Below are positions 18,788 through 29,628 of a stretch of DNA of 64,000 nt, in pieces. The DNA comes from Bacillota bacterium (GTDB taxonomy: Bacteria > Bacillota > Clostridia > Acetivibrionales > DSM-2933), in NCBI GenBank assembly GCA_023430975.1, contig JAEYYB010000106.1, positions 7,807 through 71,806 of the forward strand, written 5' to 3'. The position numbers and the translations under genes were made by a program. The first letter of the stretch is position 1. Every line of letters begins with the position of its first letter. The notes below the pieces were generated by a model. It did no database searches. It worked only from the letters and a program-made list of their open reading frames with translations, and had not been told where the DNA came from.

Positions 18788-20638
18788 TTAAATCTTCTCG
18801 TTGCCTGCCAGCACACGTAAGTCGTTGACTTTAGCTAATACTTTTTTGTCTGGTCTAATTAGATTAAGATATACAGCAATGGTTTCAGGTGTGGCTGCAT
18901 GTATCAGCATATGCACATTCTGATGAACAATAACAAGATTTGAGTATTTGTCCGTACCTCCCGATTTTATAGGTACTTTATGATGGCAATGAATTTCATC
19001 AAGCCATAACTCTTTGCCTGTTACCGCACATTTTCCATGCTGTGCCGCATAAAGGGAAATCCGGTTATCCATATACTCAACACTACGCCTTGGCTCATGG
19101 ATTTTCATCAGCATAAGCATTACCAAAGTATTGACTTTTAGATTTTTATGAATTTCGTCTCTACCTTCAACCGTATATTTGCATATCTTTTTCTTCTTAA
19201 ACATTGGGGGTTTCGTCTTGATGTATCCTACAGGACAGACGGTTTTACTGCTCACAAAACGAATTTGCTTGCTATCTCCATACTGCTTTCGGATATACAC
19301 CTCGTTGATAGTTCCTTTCTTTTTCAACCTGCCATAAAGACGATTTTTTATTACGATAGACACATTTCGGTGGATTTTCTCACAATCAGTTGCTACCATT
19401 GTGGCAAAGCAATAATAATTATGAATACCAAACACCATAGAATTGTAGAGGGTGATTTCTTTGGCTTCATCATTTCTATCTTTAGTGCTTGCAATCCGCT
19501 TCACCTGTTCTATGAGCTTATCCGTTTCTCTGGCTATGGCTTTGGGCGTTATATGCGACCGAACTACATACTTCTTTCGCTTTCTGACTGCTTTCAGTTC
19601 AAACCCAAGAAATTCAGAATAGTGCCTTTTCAGATTGACTATTTTAGACTTTTCATCGCTGGCCTCTAGCTTCAACCTATCGTTCAGCCATTGCTTTACG
19701 GCGATAAACACCTTTTCAGCATCGCTTCTTTTTCGGCAAAATAGCTTAAAATCATCCGCGTAGCGTACTATGTACACTTCCTTGAGATTTGTAGTATTCC
19801 GAAAAGCTCCATAAATGGACGCTTTATTTATCGTACCGTTTGGCCTGATTTCGCATTTATACTCATAAGTTGTCGGCATATTCTCCCATTGTGAAGCTAT
19901 CCACCAATCAAGCTCATTGAGCACTATATTAGAAAGCAGAGGTGATAGAATACCGCCCTGCGGCGTACCCTTAGTCGGGTATTCTACTTCACCATTCGGC
20001 ATAACAATCGGAGCTTTTAACATCTCTCGGATAATGCACAGCAGCTTTTTATCCCTAATCCCTAAGTGCCATATTTGCTTAATCAACTTCGAATGGTTGA
20101 CGTTATCGAAAAAGCTCTTGATATCCACATCTACAACAAAATGCAGATTTTGAAGCTGAACCATTTTATAACACTGTGCAACTGCGTGTTCAGCTGACCT
20201 ATTGGGTCTGAAACCATTGCTTCGCTCGAAAAATTTTGCTTCGCATATTGGTTCCATCACCTGCAATACGCATTGTTGCACCAAACGGTCAACAATCGTC
20301 GGGATTCCCAGCGGCCGCATTTTACCATTAGGCTTCGGAATTTCAACTCTCCTGACAGGCTTTGGTTTATACCACATCAGCTTTCTTTGTACAGCCCGAA
20401 CGTAACTTTCTACGGACATATTTTCAATATCTTTGATTGTCCGTCCGTCTGTGCCGGCAGTATTGCTTCCACCGTTTTTCTTGATGTTACGGTATGCCAA
20501 ACGGATATTCTCTTCACAACTGATGATTTCCATCAGATTCACAAAGACTCTGCCGCTTTGGCTGTCCGCATACAACTTGTCAAACACTGGTTGCAAATCA
20601 TAGTATTCGCTGTGTCTTAGTTTCTTTTGCTTTGTCAT
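18788..20638 (-). CDS. ltrA: Group II intron-encoded RT/maturase with HNH endonuclease, 616 aa
   Basis: The reverse transcriptase core reads FRPNRSAEHAV, then VVDVDIKSFFDNVNH, GTPQGGILSPLL and the catalytic YADD (IVRYADDFKLFCRK). A maturase (X) domain follows, and the C-terminus is an HNH nuclease (HCHHKVPIKSGGTDKYSNLV with a preceding CAVTGKEL Cys). The protein helps its intron RNA fold and splice and supports target-primed mobility, so an intact copy suggests a splicing-competent intron. The ATG at 20,638 follows AAAGGGGTG and is preferred over an upstream ATG. The gene is intact. Confidence 0.93.
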   Translation of the reverse strand: MTKQKKLRHSEYYDLQPVFDKLYADSQSGRVFVNLMEIISCEENIRLAYRNIKKNGGSNTAGTDGRTIKDIENMSVESYVRAVQRKLMWYKPKPVRRVEIPKPNGKMRPLGIPTIVDRLVQQCVLQVMEPICEAKFFERSNGFRPNRSAEHAVAQCYKMVQLQNLHFVVDVDIKSFFDNVNHSKLIKQIWHLGIRDKKLLCIIREMLKAPIVMPNGEVEYPTKGTPQGGILSPLLSNIVLNELDWWIASQWENMPTTYEYKCEIRPNGTINKASIYGAFRNTTNLKEVYIVRYADDFKLFCRKRSDAEKVFIAVKQWLNDRLKLEASDEKSKIVNLKRHYSEFLGFELKAVRKRKKYVVRSHITPKAIARETDKLIEQVKRIASTKDRNDEAKEITLYNSMVFGIHNYYCFATMVATDCEKIHRNVSIVIKNRLYGRLKKKGTINEVYIRKQYGDSKQIRFVSSKTVCPVGYIKTKPPMFKKKKICKYTVEGRDEIHKNLKVNTLVMLMLMKIHEPRRSVEYMDNRISLYAAQHGKCAVTGKELWLDEIHCHHKVPIKSGGTDKYSNLVIVHQNVHMLIHAATPETIAVYLNLIRPDKKVLAKVNDLRVLAGNEKI

Positions 20639-21333
20639 AGGCAACACCCCTTTGGGACTGTTTTTCTTTGTCATACTCGAAGCTATGAAATCTCGTTACC
20701 TATAACTATCTTTCATAATGACTTGTGGCTATTGCTCCATCCCCATTACAGGGGCTTCATCACTCATACCACTACTTTCACAGCAATTAAAGGTGCTTAT
20801 TTTTCTTCGTCACCACCGCTAAAAACGTTATGCTGCTTCCTACGTTCCGATAATTCTATCTATACATATATACTTAGGTGCTTGCTCTGAGCCTGTCAGC
20901 TTGATGGTGCCTGTAACACCATAAGGTTTTTCGTAACTGCCATTTCTACTAAACCTCACTGACTGCCATTTTTCAGACAGGCGTACATTTCTATACGCTT
21001 CACGGTTTAGACCCGTACATTCGCAAGTTCGTCAGGCATTCCTGCCATTCTCACCATATATATTTTATGGACCCCCGGCATATAGGCTACACACCCCACC
21101 TCTGGGGTGCTTTCGTACCAAGTTGATTTACGGTAGCTCTCTGCCGACTTTACCGAGCTTCTGAACATCTGCCTTTTGAGCAGAGCCAGTCGGAGTATCA
21201 GGGAAGGCATTTCAGGGTGTTACCCCGTCATTCTACCTATCGAATTATCAGTTCTCCAAGTCTTATACTTCTAGACTCCTTTCTTTCCTTATTAGACTTG
21301 TGCGTAACCTTTTCAGTTACGAACGTATCACAC

Positions 21334-24300
21334 GACAGTCAAGATGGTGTACAGCAATAAGTCTATTTTGAACATTTGTACCAGTTCCAAGTTTCGATGT
21401 ACTTCCAAGCAGTATCCTAACATCACCTGCTCTTACCCTTTCAAATAATGCTTCTCTTTGCTCATCCGTCTTTGCATCATGAATAAAAGCTATCTCTTCA
21501 GCATGAATGCCCTTTTCAATAAGGCATTCCTTGATTTCATCATAAACGTTGAACTGCCCCGGCTTTGGAGTACCTGAATCACAAAATATGATTTGCGTTG
21601 AACGAGATTCTTTTGTGCCTTCCCATATTTCAAAAACCTTATTAATGGCAATATTAAGTTTACTTTCCCCATCAACTGGAGCTTCTCCAATGACCAATCG
21701 TGGGTCAATGGACATGAGCTTCGCTTCATTGGTTAGTTTCAGCATATTATCTGCACATGCATCTACTTGCCCGGTACGGATTTTCTCAGCCCTCTCTACA
21801 AAAGTCTCCATTAGCATTTTCTGAAATGGGGTTGCTTCTATTGCAATAATAGTTGCTTTACCACCATCAATATCAGGTGTTGGAAGTCTTAGCATATCTG
21901 CCGTCTGTATATCTGCCACAAGTCCAAACATATTCATAAGTTCAGGCAGGTTATGAAATTTTGCAAAACGATTTCTCATTCGATATCCGGAGCCTTCAGG
22001 AGTAATTTCCAAGGATGATACCACTTCTCCAAAGGTAGCTGCCCAACTGTCAAAATAGTTTAGCCCTATTCTTTGAAGCATCTGCGGCTGTAGGAATTTT
22101 TGCATTACATACATCTCACTCATACTGTTTGAAATAGGAGTTCCGGTAGCGAATACAACTCCTTTTCCATTATAAATTTCTTGGAGATATTGACACTTCA
22201 AAAGCATATCCGAAGCCCTCTGGCTTGATGATTTTCCAATCCCTGCTACATTCCTCATTTTTGTATAAGTGAAACAGTTCTTATAAACATGAGCTTCATC
22301 CACAAACATGTAATCCACACCTAATTGTTCAAATGTTAAAAGGTCATCTTTCTTTCCTTCTGCCAAAAGTTTTGTCAGCCTGTTTTTAAGGTTATTCTGA
22401 AAGATGACCATTTGTTTTATTGACCAATTATCCCCCTTTTCATCACGAATCTTTTTTATAACATGAGAGATTTGATTAATCTCACCATTAAGCTGCCTTT
22501 CCTGACGTTCTTTTGATATAGGTATTCTTTCAAATTGGCTGTGGCCGATAATAATTGCATCATACTCACCCATTGCAATACGAGATACAAATTTATTTCG
22601 ATTGGCTTTTTCAAAGTCTTTCTTAGTTGTCACCAGTATTTTAGACTGTGAAAAGAACCGATAAAATTCTTTTGCCCATTGCTCTGTCAAATGGTTTGGG
22701 ACTACATACATTGGTTTCTTGATTGCACCAATACTTTTTAGATACATTCCTGAAGCGATAAGTGCTGCTGTTTTACCTGCACCAACTACATGTCCTGCTA
22801 ATCCTGTACCGGAATATATTACCCTGGCTGCAAAGTTCATTTGGTGAGGGCGAAGCTTTATCTCATCACTCATTCCGGGAAAAACCAAGTGTGAACCATC
22901 ATAAACCCTTGGTCTTATGGTATTGAATTTGTCATTATAGATTTTTAGGAGTATCTCTGCCCTGTCTTTTTCATTAAATAACCATCCTGCAAAAGATTCC
23001 TTTATCTGATTTTGTTTGGCTCTTGCTATCATGGTCTCATTTGCATTAATGACATATTTGATTTGGTCCTTACCATTTGCATCTATATATGGAACTGGGT
23101 CTCTTACTGTAGTGCTTTGGAGATTTAGACAGTCTTCAAAAATCTGATATGCATTTACTCTTTTTGTCCCATAGGTATTGTTAACTTTAACTGAGCTTGA
23201 ATCTCTTGTCTTATTTAGCACACGCCATTGTGTTGTAAATTCCATATACTCGATATCTATAGCATCTTTTAAATAGTAGGGAGTTCCAAAGGTTTCATGC
23301 ATAAACTGACGATAATACTCTCTCGGTATCCAAGGTGATCCAATTCTAAAGTCGATTTCTCCAGGTAATAGTTTCTGAGGCTGCACTGATTCTAAGGCTT
23401 TTACATTTCTTGAGAATAATTCAGGATATTCCTCTGCTTTCATTTTTGCATACAAAAGCTTATCCTTTACCTGTCCACTTAAGTATTCCTCATTAAGCTC
23501 CCATCCTTCATAATAGTTTCCATAATACTTCTGAGGGTTTAAAAAAATCCGGTCTCCAAGTTCTTCTATTAATGTGTCTGCACTTTTATTTGTTAATGCT
23601 TCCATATACGATAAATCTATTTTCATTTTTACATTTAGGCTTATCTCAAGGGCTTCCTTTGCTGTTTCTGCATGTTGGGGTAAACAATATGATTTAATTG
23701 TCGCCTTATAAAATATTGGTGCCTTTGTCCATGTTTTTTTATCATGGCCTTGGTCTTCAATTGAACGAAGCAACGGAAATTGGTCATCATCTGAAAACAC
23801 AGCTATGTTTGCTTTATCATTTATAGAGCCACACTCTCTAACAAAACTATCATAAACATCATTTAATTTGTTTTGTGCATCTTTGAGCTCACTAGGCACA
23901 TATTCCCTTGTTTGTACATCAATAACCTCTAATAAGGCTTCCCTTATTTCACAAAGTCCTTTAATCCTATCTGCCCTTTTACCGGTGTAATCCTGTGGAA
24001 TTAACTTATTGTGTTCACAATAATAAATAATCTTATCTTCCATAACAACATAAGTATAATTCTTTGTTCCAGCAGGTGCATAAACCTCTATGGATTCATT
24101 TTCAGGTTTCTCTACCTCTTCTACTGGTACATCTGCTTCAGCACAGAATGTCGCATTAAGTTTATTAATAGCTTTATTTAGTTCTTCATATAAGTCCTGT
24201 CCATCTGTTGCAATACAAGCTGTTCCAGCTTCATTTCCATACATATTTCTGCTATGCTGCATTTTTCCCAGTATCATATCCGGATTATCAATAAAATACT

Positions 24301-26434
24301 GATTCATATGAATATAATCAGACTTTCTAGTATCCGTGAAAACCCAATCAAGCAGAGAAAACTTGTCGAGACTCCTTGGGCTGCTATACTTTTGGAAAAA
24401 TAGAATATCAGCTGTAACCTCAGTTCCCGCAAGAGCCTTGAAAGCATCATTAGGAAGCCTGATAGCTCCTATTAAATCCGCTCTTTCTGCTATATATTCA
24501 CGGACTTTTGTATCTTTCTTATCCATGGTACCTTTACTTGTAATGAATCCGATGATTCCGCCAGGCTTAAGTAAATCCAAGGACTTTGCAATAAAATAAT
24601 CATGAATCAAAAAATTCTCATCAGCGTATCTTTTGTCATAAAGCTTAATATTGTTAAAAGGGATATTTCCAAGTATGATATCAAAAGAGTTGTCATCATA
24701 ATTTGTAGTTTCATAGCCCTGTACACTAATTTTAGCCTTCTGATATAGCTGTTTTGCAATTCTCCCGGTGATACTGTCAATTTCAACACCGTATATAGCT
24801 GTATCTTCAAGATCATCTGTAAGGACCGAAAAGAAATTTCCTGTTCCCATAGCCGGATCAAGTATCTTTCTATTTTTTCCACCAGTAAATCCAAACTGCC
24901 TAATTGCATTGTAAATATGTTTTATTAAGTCCGGTTCTGTATAATATGCTGTTATTGTTGAATTTCTTGCATCCTCATATTCTTTTTCATCAAGTAAATG
25001 TTTCAGTTCCTGATATTCATTCTCCCAGCCTGATGCTGTATCAGAAAAAGCGTTGGCGAGACCGCCCCAGCCTACATAACGTGCTAACACTATCTGCTCA
25101 TCATGATTTGCAAGGCGATTTTCACTCTCAATCCTTTTCAACAACTTAATGGCTTCAATATTGTTTTTATATTTTGTTTTCGCTCCGTTTGGGTAGAGAT
25201 TATAGCTTTCCGAATACTGGAAGTTTATTTGCTCACTCTTCATAATATTTTCTTGCATTAAAAATGAGCCACTATCAGGTGACTCATCATGTATTGGATT
25301 AGAAATTTCGTTATTATGTTGGTTTATCTCAATTTGTATACCAATTCGTTCAAGACTATTTCCTCCGCTGCTGCCCTTAAGCTGTTCATATGTCTTGTCT
25401 TCTCCATTATATCCTCTGTCTTTGACATCTGGTCTTTCATCAGCATCTGTTGCAATATGTTCTCTATTTTCTCTACTGCTTCCTCCTGAACTTTGTGCAT
25501 TCTCTCCATCAGTATTCCATCCATTTTCAAAATCATATATCGCTGTGGGTTTTGTTCCTGCAGGTATTCCATTGCCATTCTGCCGTATTTGCCCAGTGGC
25601 TGGTCGTAATTGCTGTCGTTGGATATTTGAATGTTGGGAATTTTCATTCCATCCTTCTCGGTATAATCCATCTTTAATATGCTCATCTGCAGTGCTCCTT
25701 TTCCTATCAAGAGTTTTGATATTTCTTTCAATTTCTATTAAAATACCTTTTGAAACAGATGTAACCAAATGACCAAGCTTTGCAATTAAAGGCAATGTAT
25801 TAAAATGTGCAATGGTTGCCATGCCATCTCCAATACCTAGTTCTTCATCAGACAGCCCACATCTTTTTCCTACAAAATATGAAATACTATCGCTTAGCAT
25901 TTCTTGAAGCTGCATCTGCAAACCATCCTGTGGAAGGCTTTCAAATATACTACTTTCATCTTCCTCATAAAAACTCTGTTGTTGCAGGTATTGGCTTTCC
26001 ACAACAGTTTTGTGCGATATTTGCTTGATACATTCTGAAAAATTTTCTGTGTTTAGTTTATATCCTTCTGAAAAATGCATAACAATATGTTTTTTGAGTT
26101 CATTATCAAACATCCAGCTAGTAGCAGCAACTTCTTTCCCATGAGTCTGGGAGACATCAAATAAATGTTTTATAGTAAGCCTCGCATTCTCATATTCACA
26201 AACTGCAATACCTGTAGAACCTTTATTAACATACCTTCCAACTCTATTCCATATAGCTGTTGGTGCAAGCATTGTTACATTTGGATTTTGAGCAAATATA
26301 AGCAGCGTGTTATCAAAGCTATATTTGTAAAATGTTGATGCAAACCTTAGATAATCTCGCCAACTGCTTTCATTTCTAGTGATATGTGGAGCAATAGTTT
26401 CATATATTGTCTTTAACTTTTCATCTTTTCTCAA
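21334..26434 (-). CDS. Methyltransferase-helicase of conjugative element, 5' exon (about 1,700 residues)
   Basis: Domains in order: an N-terminal ArdC-like region (residues about 1-130, FASTFYKYSFDNTLLIFAQNP), a variable linker, an N6-adenine methyltransferase fold (LDPAMGTGNFFSVL near 540; the NPPF-type motif appears as GNIPFNN near 590), and an SNF2-like helicase core (VVGAGKTAAL at about 1,220, FVDEAHVYKN at about 1,378). Motif VI is in the second exon. Very large proteins of this layout are typical of Firmicute conjugative elements and are thought to protect or process the element DNA. Without splicing the frame stops soon after the exon, giving a 1,705-residue protein lacking motif VI. 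Confidence 0.9.
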
Positions 26435-27459
26435 GCTGAATTACCCCCCTTCCTTTCGGGATGCATATCAAAAAACAGCTCAAGTGCTTCTTCCACCACC
26501 TTTTCAATTTCATTTGATTTAGTATCAGGAGAAAAAAACTTCGAATACACCCTATGTTTGATTTTAATTGACGGAGATGTTGATTTTGGCTTTTTATTTA
26601 TATCACCGGATAAAATCTGATATATAACTTTTTCATTTAATTTGCCATCATTTGAATAACTTCTTAGCATTTGCGTCTTCTTCATATCCACTTTAAACTC
26701 ATTTTGGGAAAGCACCTGCTCAATTTCTTTTTGCTCATTTTCTTTTAAATATGATATATCAACAGCACATCTGATGGAAATTTCATCGTTATCAACTCTA
26801 TCTTTAAGTGCATTAATCATCTTATCAATTCGTAGTAGCCTGGCAACTGTATTCTTTGAAAGCCCATACTCACTGCCTACTTTTTCCCTTGTCGTCAACT
26901 TCTGCCCCACTGGGGCAGAAGTTTCGTTATCCCTTATGTATTCAGGGTTTTCAAGTCTTTTTATTTCATCAATTATGTCATTTCTTTTGCCTTGGGAGAA
27001 CATTTTGGAGTGACTTAATGAAAGTACTGTTGCTTTTTCTGATGGAAGCATATCTGTGAATGACCGCTGAATCACATTAGTTTCTACAACATACATAAGT
27101 GCTTCTTCATCTGTTAAGTATTCCTTTACTATACATGGGCCCTCAGTAAGTCCTGCAATCTTTGCCCCATTCATTCGATTGTGCCCGGCAAGCATTTCAT
27201 ACTCAAAACCATCTTCACCACATTCAATTTTCCTCACTATCATGGGAGCCAAAATACCATTTGCCTTTATGCTTTCAACCAAGTCATCAAGTCGTTCATC
27301 ACTATATAGCCTGAACGGATGATTTTGATAGGAGCGAATTTTATCGAATGGTATGGTCAGAAATACTTTATCATTTGCTTGAATTGGTAATGTTGGTTCA
27401 TCTGCCATTAATAATTCATCAAGGGACTTAACTTTCTTTGCAATTGGTCTAGTTACCAT
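26431..27459 (-). CDS. ParB-family partition protein, 342 aa
   Basis: The ParB/Srx N-terminal domain reads PFDKIRSYQNHPFRLYSDERLDDLVESIKANG, then MLAGHNRMNGAK and VVETNVIQRSF, which bind and hydrolyse CTP in the ParB family. A helix-turn-helix (YGLSKNTVARLLRID) follows near residue 200. The C-terminus continues with a helical region and ends only a few bases into the next gene. The start overlaps the parA stop region, so the two are co-translated. It should load onto centromere-like sites and activate ParA, aiding maintenance of the element. Confidence 0.88.
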   Translation of the reverse strand: MVTRPIAKKVKSLDELLMADEPTLPIQANDKVFLTIPFDKIRSYQNHPFRLYSDERLDDLVESIKANGILAPMIVRKIECGEDGFEYEMLAGHNRMNGAKIAGLTEGPCIVKEYLTDEEALMYVVETNVIQRSFTDMLPSEKATVLSLSHSKMFSQGKRNDIIDEIKRLENPEYIRDNETSAPVGQKLTTREKVGSEYGLSKNTVARLLRIDKMINALKDRVDNDEISIRCAVDISYLKENEQKEIEQVLSQNEFKVDMKKTQMLRSYSNDGKLNEKVIYQILSGDINKKPKSTSPSIKIKHRVYSKFFSPDTKSNEIEKVVEEALELFFDMHPERKGGNSA

Positions 27460-28234
27460 TCATTATCAACTCCTTTGCTACTTGGCTGTATGCAATTCCA
27501 GCTTTTGATTTCCTGTCAAAATCAATAATACTCATACCATATCTGTTGGCTTCTCCGACTCTTATGGAACGTGGTATATGCACTTTAAATATCTTCATTC
27601 CATTTTTATATGCTTCTATTACCTCTTCACAGACTTCTCTATGAAGATTTGTCTGCATGTCACACATAGTCAGAAGGATTCCCTCAAACTGAATTTTCGG
27701 ATTGATTCTTTTTCTTATCTTCAAGATGGTCTTTGTTAAATCTGTGAGCCCCATTGTAGCATAATACTCAGGATTGATTGGAATAATCACACTATCAGCA
27801 GCTGATAAAGCATTGATAGTAAGTGGTCCTAAAGATGGATTTGTATCAATGAGAATATAATCATAATCCTTTCTAAGTGGTTCCAGGATATTGGCAAGTA
27901 GCTTCTCACTTCCCATTTCCATACGTAAGTTGGCTTCAACTACCGATAAATGAATACTGCTTGGAATAAAGTCCACATTTCCATGAGCATAAATATATTC
28001 CTCTGGATATGGAAGCAGTTCCTCATCCATAGCCTTGTACATTATCTCTGCGATTGTGGTTGTGATTTTAGTACTCTCATCTGCAAATGATGATGTAAGG
28101 TTGGATTGCGGGTCGAAATCTAAAGTCAGCACCTTCTTTCCCTGCTCCCCAAGTGAATATGCCATATTCCTTACACTGGTGGTTTTGGCTACACCACCTT
28201 TTTGGTTTGCAACTGCTATAATCTTTGCATTCAT
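27449..28234 (-). CDS. ParA/Soj-type ATPase, 261 aa
   Basis: The deviant Walker A motif ANQKGGVAKTTSVRN is near the N-terminus, DFDPQSNLT is the A' motif, and DYILIDTNPSLG the Walker B. This is the partition ATPase partner of the downstream ParB. I start at the ATG at 28,234 behind AAGGGTG; a GTG six bases upstream is possible. It diverges from the XRE regulator across a 160-bp region holding two dyad sequences. Confidence 0.9.
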   Translation of the reverse strand: MNAKIIAVANQKGGVAKTTSVRNMAYSLGEQGKKVLTLDFDPQSNLTSSFADESTKITTTIAEIMYKAMDEELLPYPEEYIYAHGNVDFIPSSIHLSVVEANLRMEMGSEKLLANILEPLRKDYDYILIDTNPSLGPLTINALSAADSVIIPINPEYYATMGLTDLTKTILKIRKRINPKIQFEGILLTMCDMQTNLHREVCEEVIEAYKNGMKIFKVHIPRSIRVGEANRYGMSIIDFDRKSKAGIAYSQVAKELIMNGN

Positions 28235-28286
28235 AGACACCCTTCTTTCTTAATCTTCGCTATTATACACCTAATAATTTTATACT

Positions 28287-28375
28287 ACACTATGCAGTGT
28301 GAATTTGCAACAATAATTAAATTTTATAATGTGTATTTTATAGTTTATGTTGATAATGCACACCATTAAGTGTAT
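28287..28375. promoter_or_regulatory. Divergent promoter region with two ACAC/GTGT dyads
   Basis: Between parA and the XRE gene, ACACTATGCAGTGT is a perfect inverted repeat at 28,287-28,300, and CACACCATTAAGTGT gives a second ACAC-N6-GTGT dyad at 28,360-28,374. Related half-sites suggest one DNA-binding protein. The XRE regulator next door is the best candidate; ParB is another. The second dyad sits just upstream of the XRE ribosome-binding site, so autoregulation is plausible. Confidence 0.5.
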
Positions 28376-28401
28376 ATTATTTATGAGGATGGTGATCAAA
28401 A

Positions 28402-28617
28402 ATGCCTTTCACTATGGGCGAAAAAATTCGTATATTGGCAAAAAGAAAAAAAGTAACCATATCAGAATTGGCTACTTTAATTGGTACTACTAATCAAAAT
28501 TTATCAAATAAATTGACCCGGGATAATTTCTCAGAAAAAGAGCTTAAGCAAATTGCCAAAGCTCTTGGATGCATGTTTGAGGGATTTTTTATTTTCGATG
28601 ATGGAGAAAAGGTGTAA
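28402..28617 (+). CDS. XRE-family HTH regulator, 71 aa
   Basis: The 71-residue protein is a single Cro/C1-type helix-turn-helix domain: KIRILAKRKKVTISELATLIGTTNQNLSNKL, then KELKQIAKALGC. It has no sensor domain. It is transcribed away from parA and preceded by ACAC/GTGT dyads, so it probably represses itself and the parA operon to keep the element quiet. It is the last element gene before the asnB junction. The start ATG at 28,402 has GAGGATGGTG upstream. Confidence 0.8.
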   Translation: MPFTMGEKIRILAKRKKVTISELATLIGTTNQNLSNKLTRDNFSEKELKQIAKALGCMFEGFFIFDDGEKV

Positions 28618-28717
28618 ATATTCCAATCCACAAAACACAAAAAGTCATTATATTTTTAAGATCCCTTGAAGTAACAGACTTTAAACAACAAATAATATCT
28701 TCAACCATTTATAGCAT

Positions 28718-29431
28718 TCAGGTGAATGTGCCGATGAAATATTCGGAGGATACCCATGGTTTCATAAGGAAGAACTCTTCAACCTTGATACCTTCCCATG
28801 GTCACCCTATGTTAACGAACGCAGAAGCATTTTATCCCCTGAAGTTAATAGCATATTAAATCTTGACGAATATGCCTATGCAAGATATAAAGATACCATT
28901 GATGAGGCTCCGCTCCTTCCAGGTGAATCTTCAACCGAATCAAGAAGACGTCAAATGTTTTACTTGAATATCAACTGGTTCATGTCAACATTATTAGACC
29001 GGAAAGACCGTATGAGCATGTCTACAGGATTGGAAGTCCGGGTGCCATTCTGCGATCACCGCCTTGTGCAGTATGTATGGAATATACCCTGGGAAATGAA
29101 AATGCATGGGAACAGGGAAAAAGGCATACTAAGGCACGCTCTCTATGGTATACTGCCTGATGATGTAATACAAAGAAAGAAAAGCCCATATCCTAAAACG
29201 CATAATCCTGCGTACGAAAATATCGTAAGACAATGGCTTATTGATATACTAAAGGATACTACATCACCTGTGAATGAATTAATTAATGTTGAAGAGGTGC
29301 GAAAAATCGCAGAGGGAACCTCTGACTATGGAAGGCCATGGTTTGGCCAACTTATGGCTGGGCCGCAGCTAATGGCATATTTGATTCAAGTTAACCTATG
29401 GCTAAAACACTATAAAATATCCATAACTTAA
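28718..29431 (+). pseudogene. asnB: Asparagine synthetase (glutamine-hydrolysing), 3' fragment, 237 codons
   Basis: The frame opens with SGECADEIFGGYPWF, a core synthetase motif (Cys-Ala-Asp-Glu with the aspartyl-AMP site), and continues through LDRKDRMSMSTGLEVRVPFCDH to the normal C-terminus. The glutaminase domain and the P-loop pyrophosphatase region (about 370 residues) are absent. Homology begins sharply at 28,718 next to a stop codon at 28,712-28,714, so the conjugative element appears to have inserted into asnB. The 5' half should flank the far end of the element. This fragment alone cannot be a functional synthetase. Confidence 0.88.
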
Positions 29432-29518
29432 GGCATGAATATAAAATTACTTCCGCTTATCGTAGCGGCTGGTCATTTAGTTTCGCTATATTGCTCGCCA
29501 TTCATCCTGGGTGTTGAT
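29429..29518. repeat. Repeat B copy downstream of asnB fragment
   Basis: TTACTTCCGCTT opens the copy, and the inner part TGCTCGCCATTCATCCTGGG matches the minus-strand reading of repeat B at 61,086-61,220. It is half of the full palindrome, running directly into the next repeat, and begins overlapping the asnB stop codon. Confidence 0.75.
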
Positions 29519-29620
29519 GAGTCAAGGCATGGTTGAAATATTACTTCCCGTTTTGAGCGTGTTCACGAGCTAAGTTAACACAAATTATACGGGAAGTTAA
29601 ATTTTCAACATGCCTAACTC
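29519..29620. repeat. Repeat D, about 100 bp palindromic element
   Basis: The ends form long inverted repeats. The left arm is GAGTCAAGGCATGG, then TTGAAATATTACTTCCCGT; the right arm reads back as GAGTTAGGCATG, TTGAAAATTTAACTTCCCGT. A second copy is at 38,976-39,085. It has no coding capacity. The form is that of a MITE or REP element. Confidence 0.8.
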
Positions 29621-29628
29621 AACACATA

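Larger units (their letters stand above)
18647..21333 (-). mobile_element. Group II intron, 2,687 bp, in the methyltransferase-helicase gene
   Basis: On the minus strand the insert begins GTGTGATACG, matching the GUGYG consensus of group II introns, and ends CCTATCCGTAT (final AY). Exact removal joins TGT-C to CA-TGG and restores the helicase frame (HLDC then PWRPSDIEQ). Near the 3' end a domain V-like stem-loop and a domain VI-like hairpin are visible, and an RT/maturase/HNH gene lies between. Boundaries were set by frame restoration and intron ends, so they should be accurate to the base. The host exon reading is conserved helicase motif VI. Confidence 0.93.
1..28717. mobile_element. Integrative conjugative element (right part), inserted in asnB
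   Basis: The segment holds a full set of conjugation and maintenance genes on the minus strand: ParA, ParB, a methyltransferase-helicase, a Toprim protein, an RHH accessory protein, a MobP-type relaxase and a VirD4-like coupling protein. An XRE regulator diverges at the right end. The right boundary is placed where asparagine synthetase homology begins abruptly at 28,718, six bases after an in-frame stop. The left end and the integrase lie outside the window. It could also be an integrated plasmid, since ParA/ParB are common to both. Two cargo insertions, a group II intron and a nonsense mutation suggest decay. Confidence 0.8.

Noticed and set aside
21007..21210. A 67-residue minus-strand frame inside the group II intron
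   Set aside because: It lies in structured intron RNA upstream of the maturase gene and has no ribosome-binding site or protein character.
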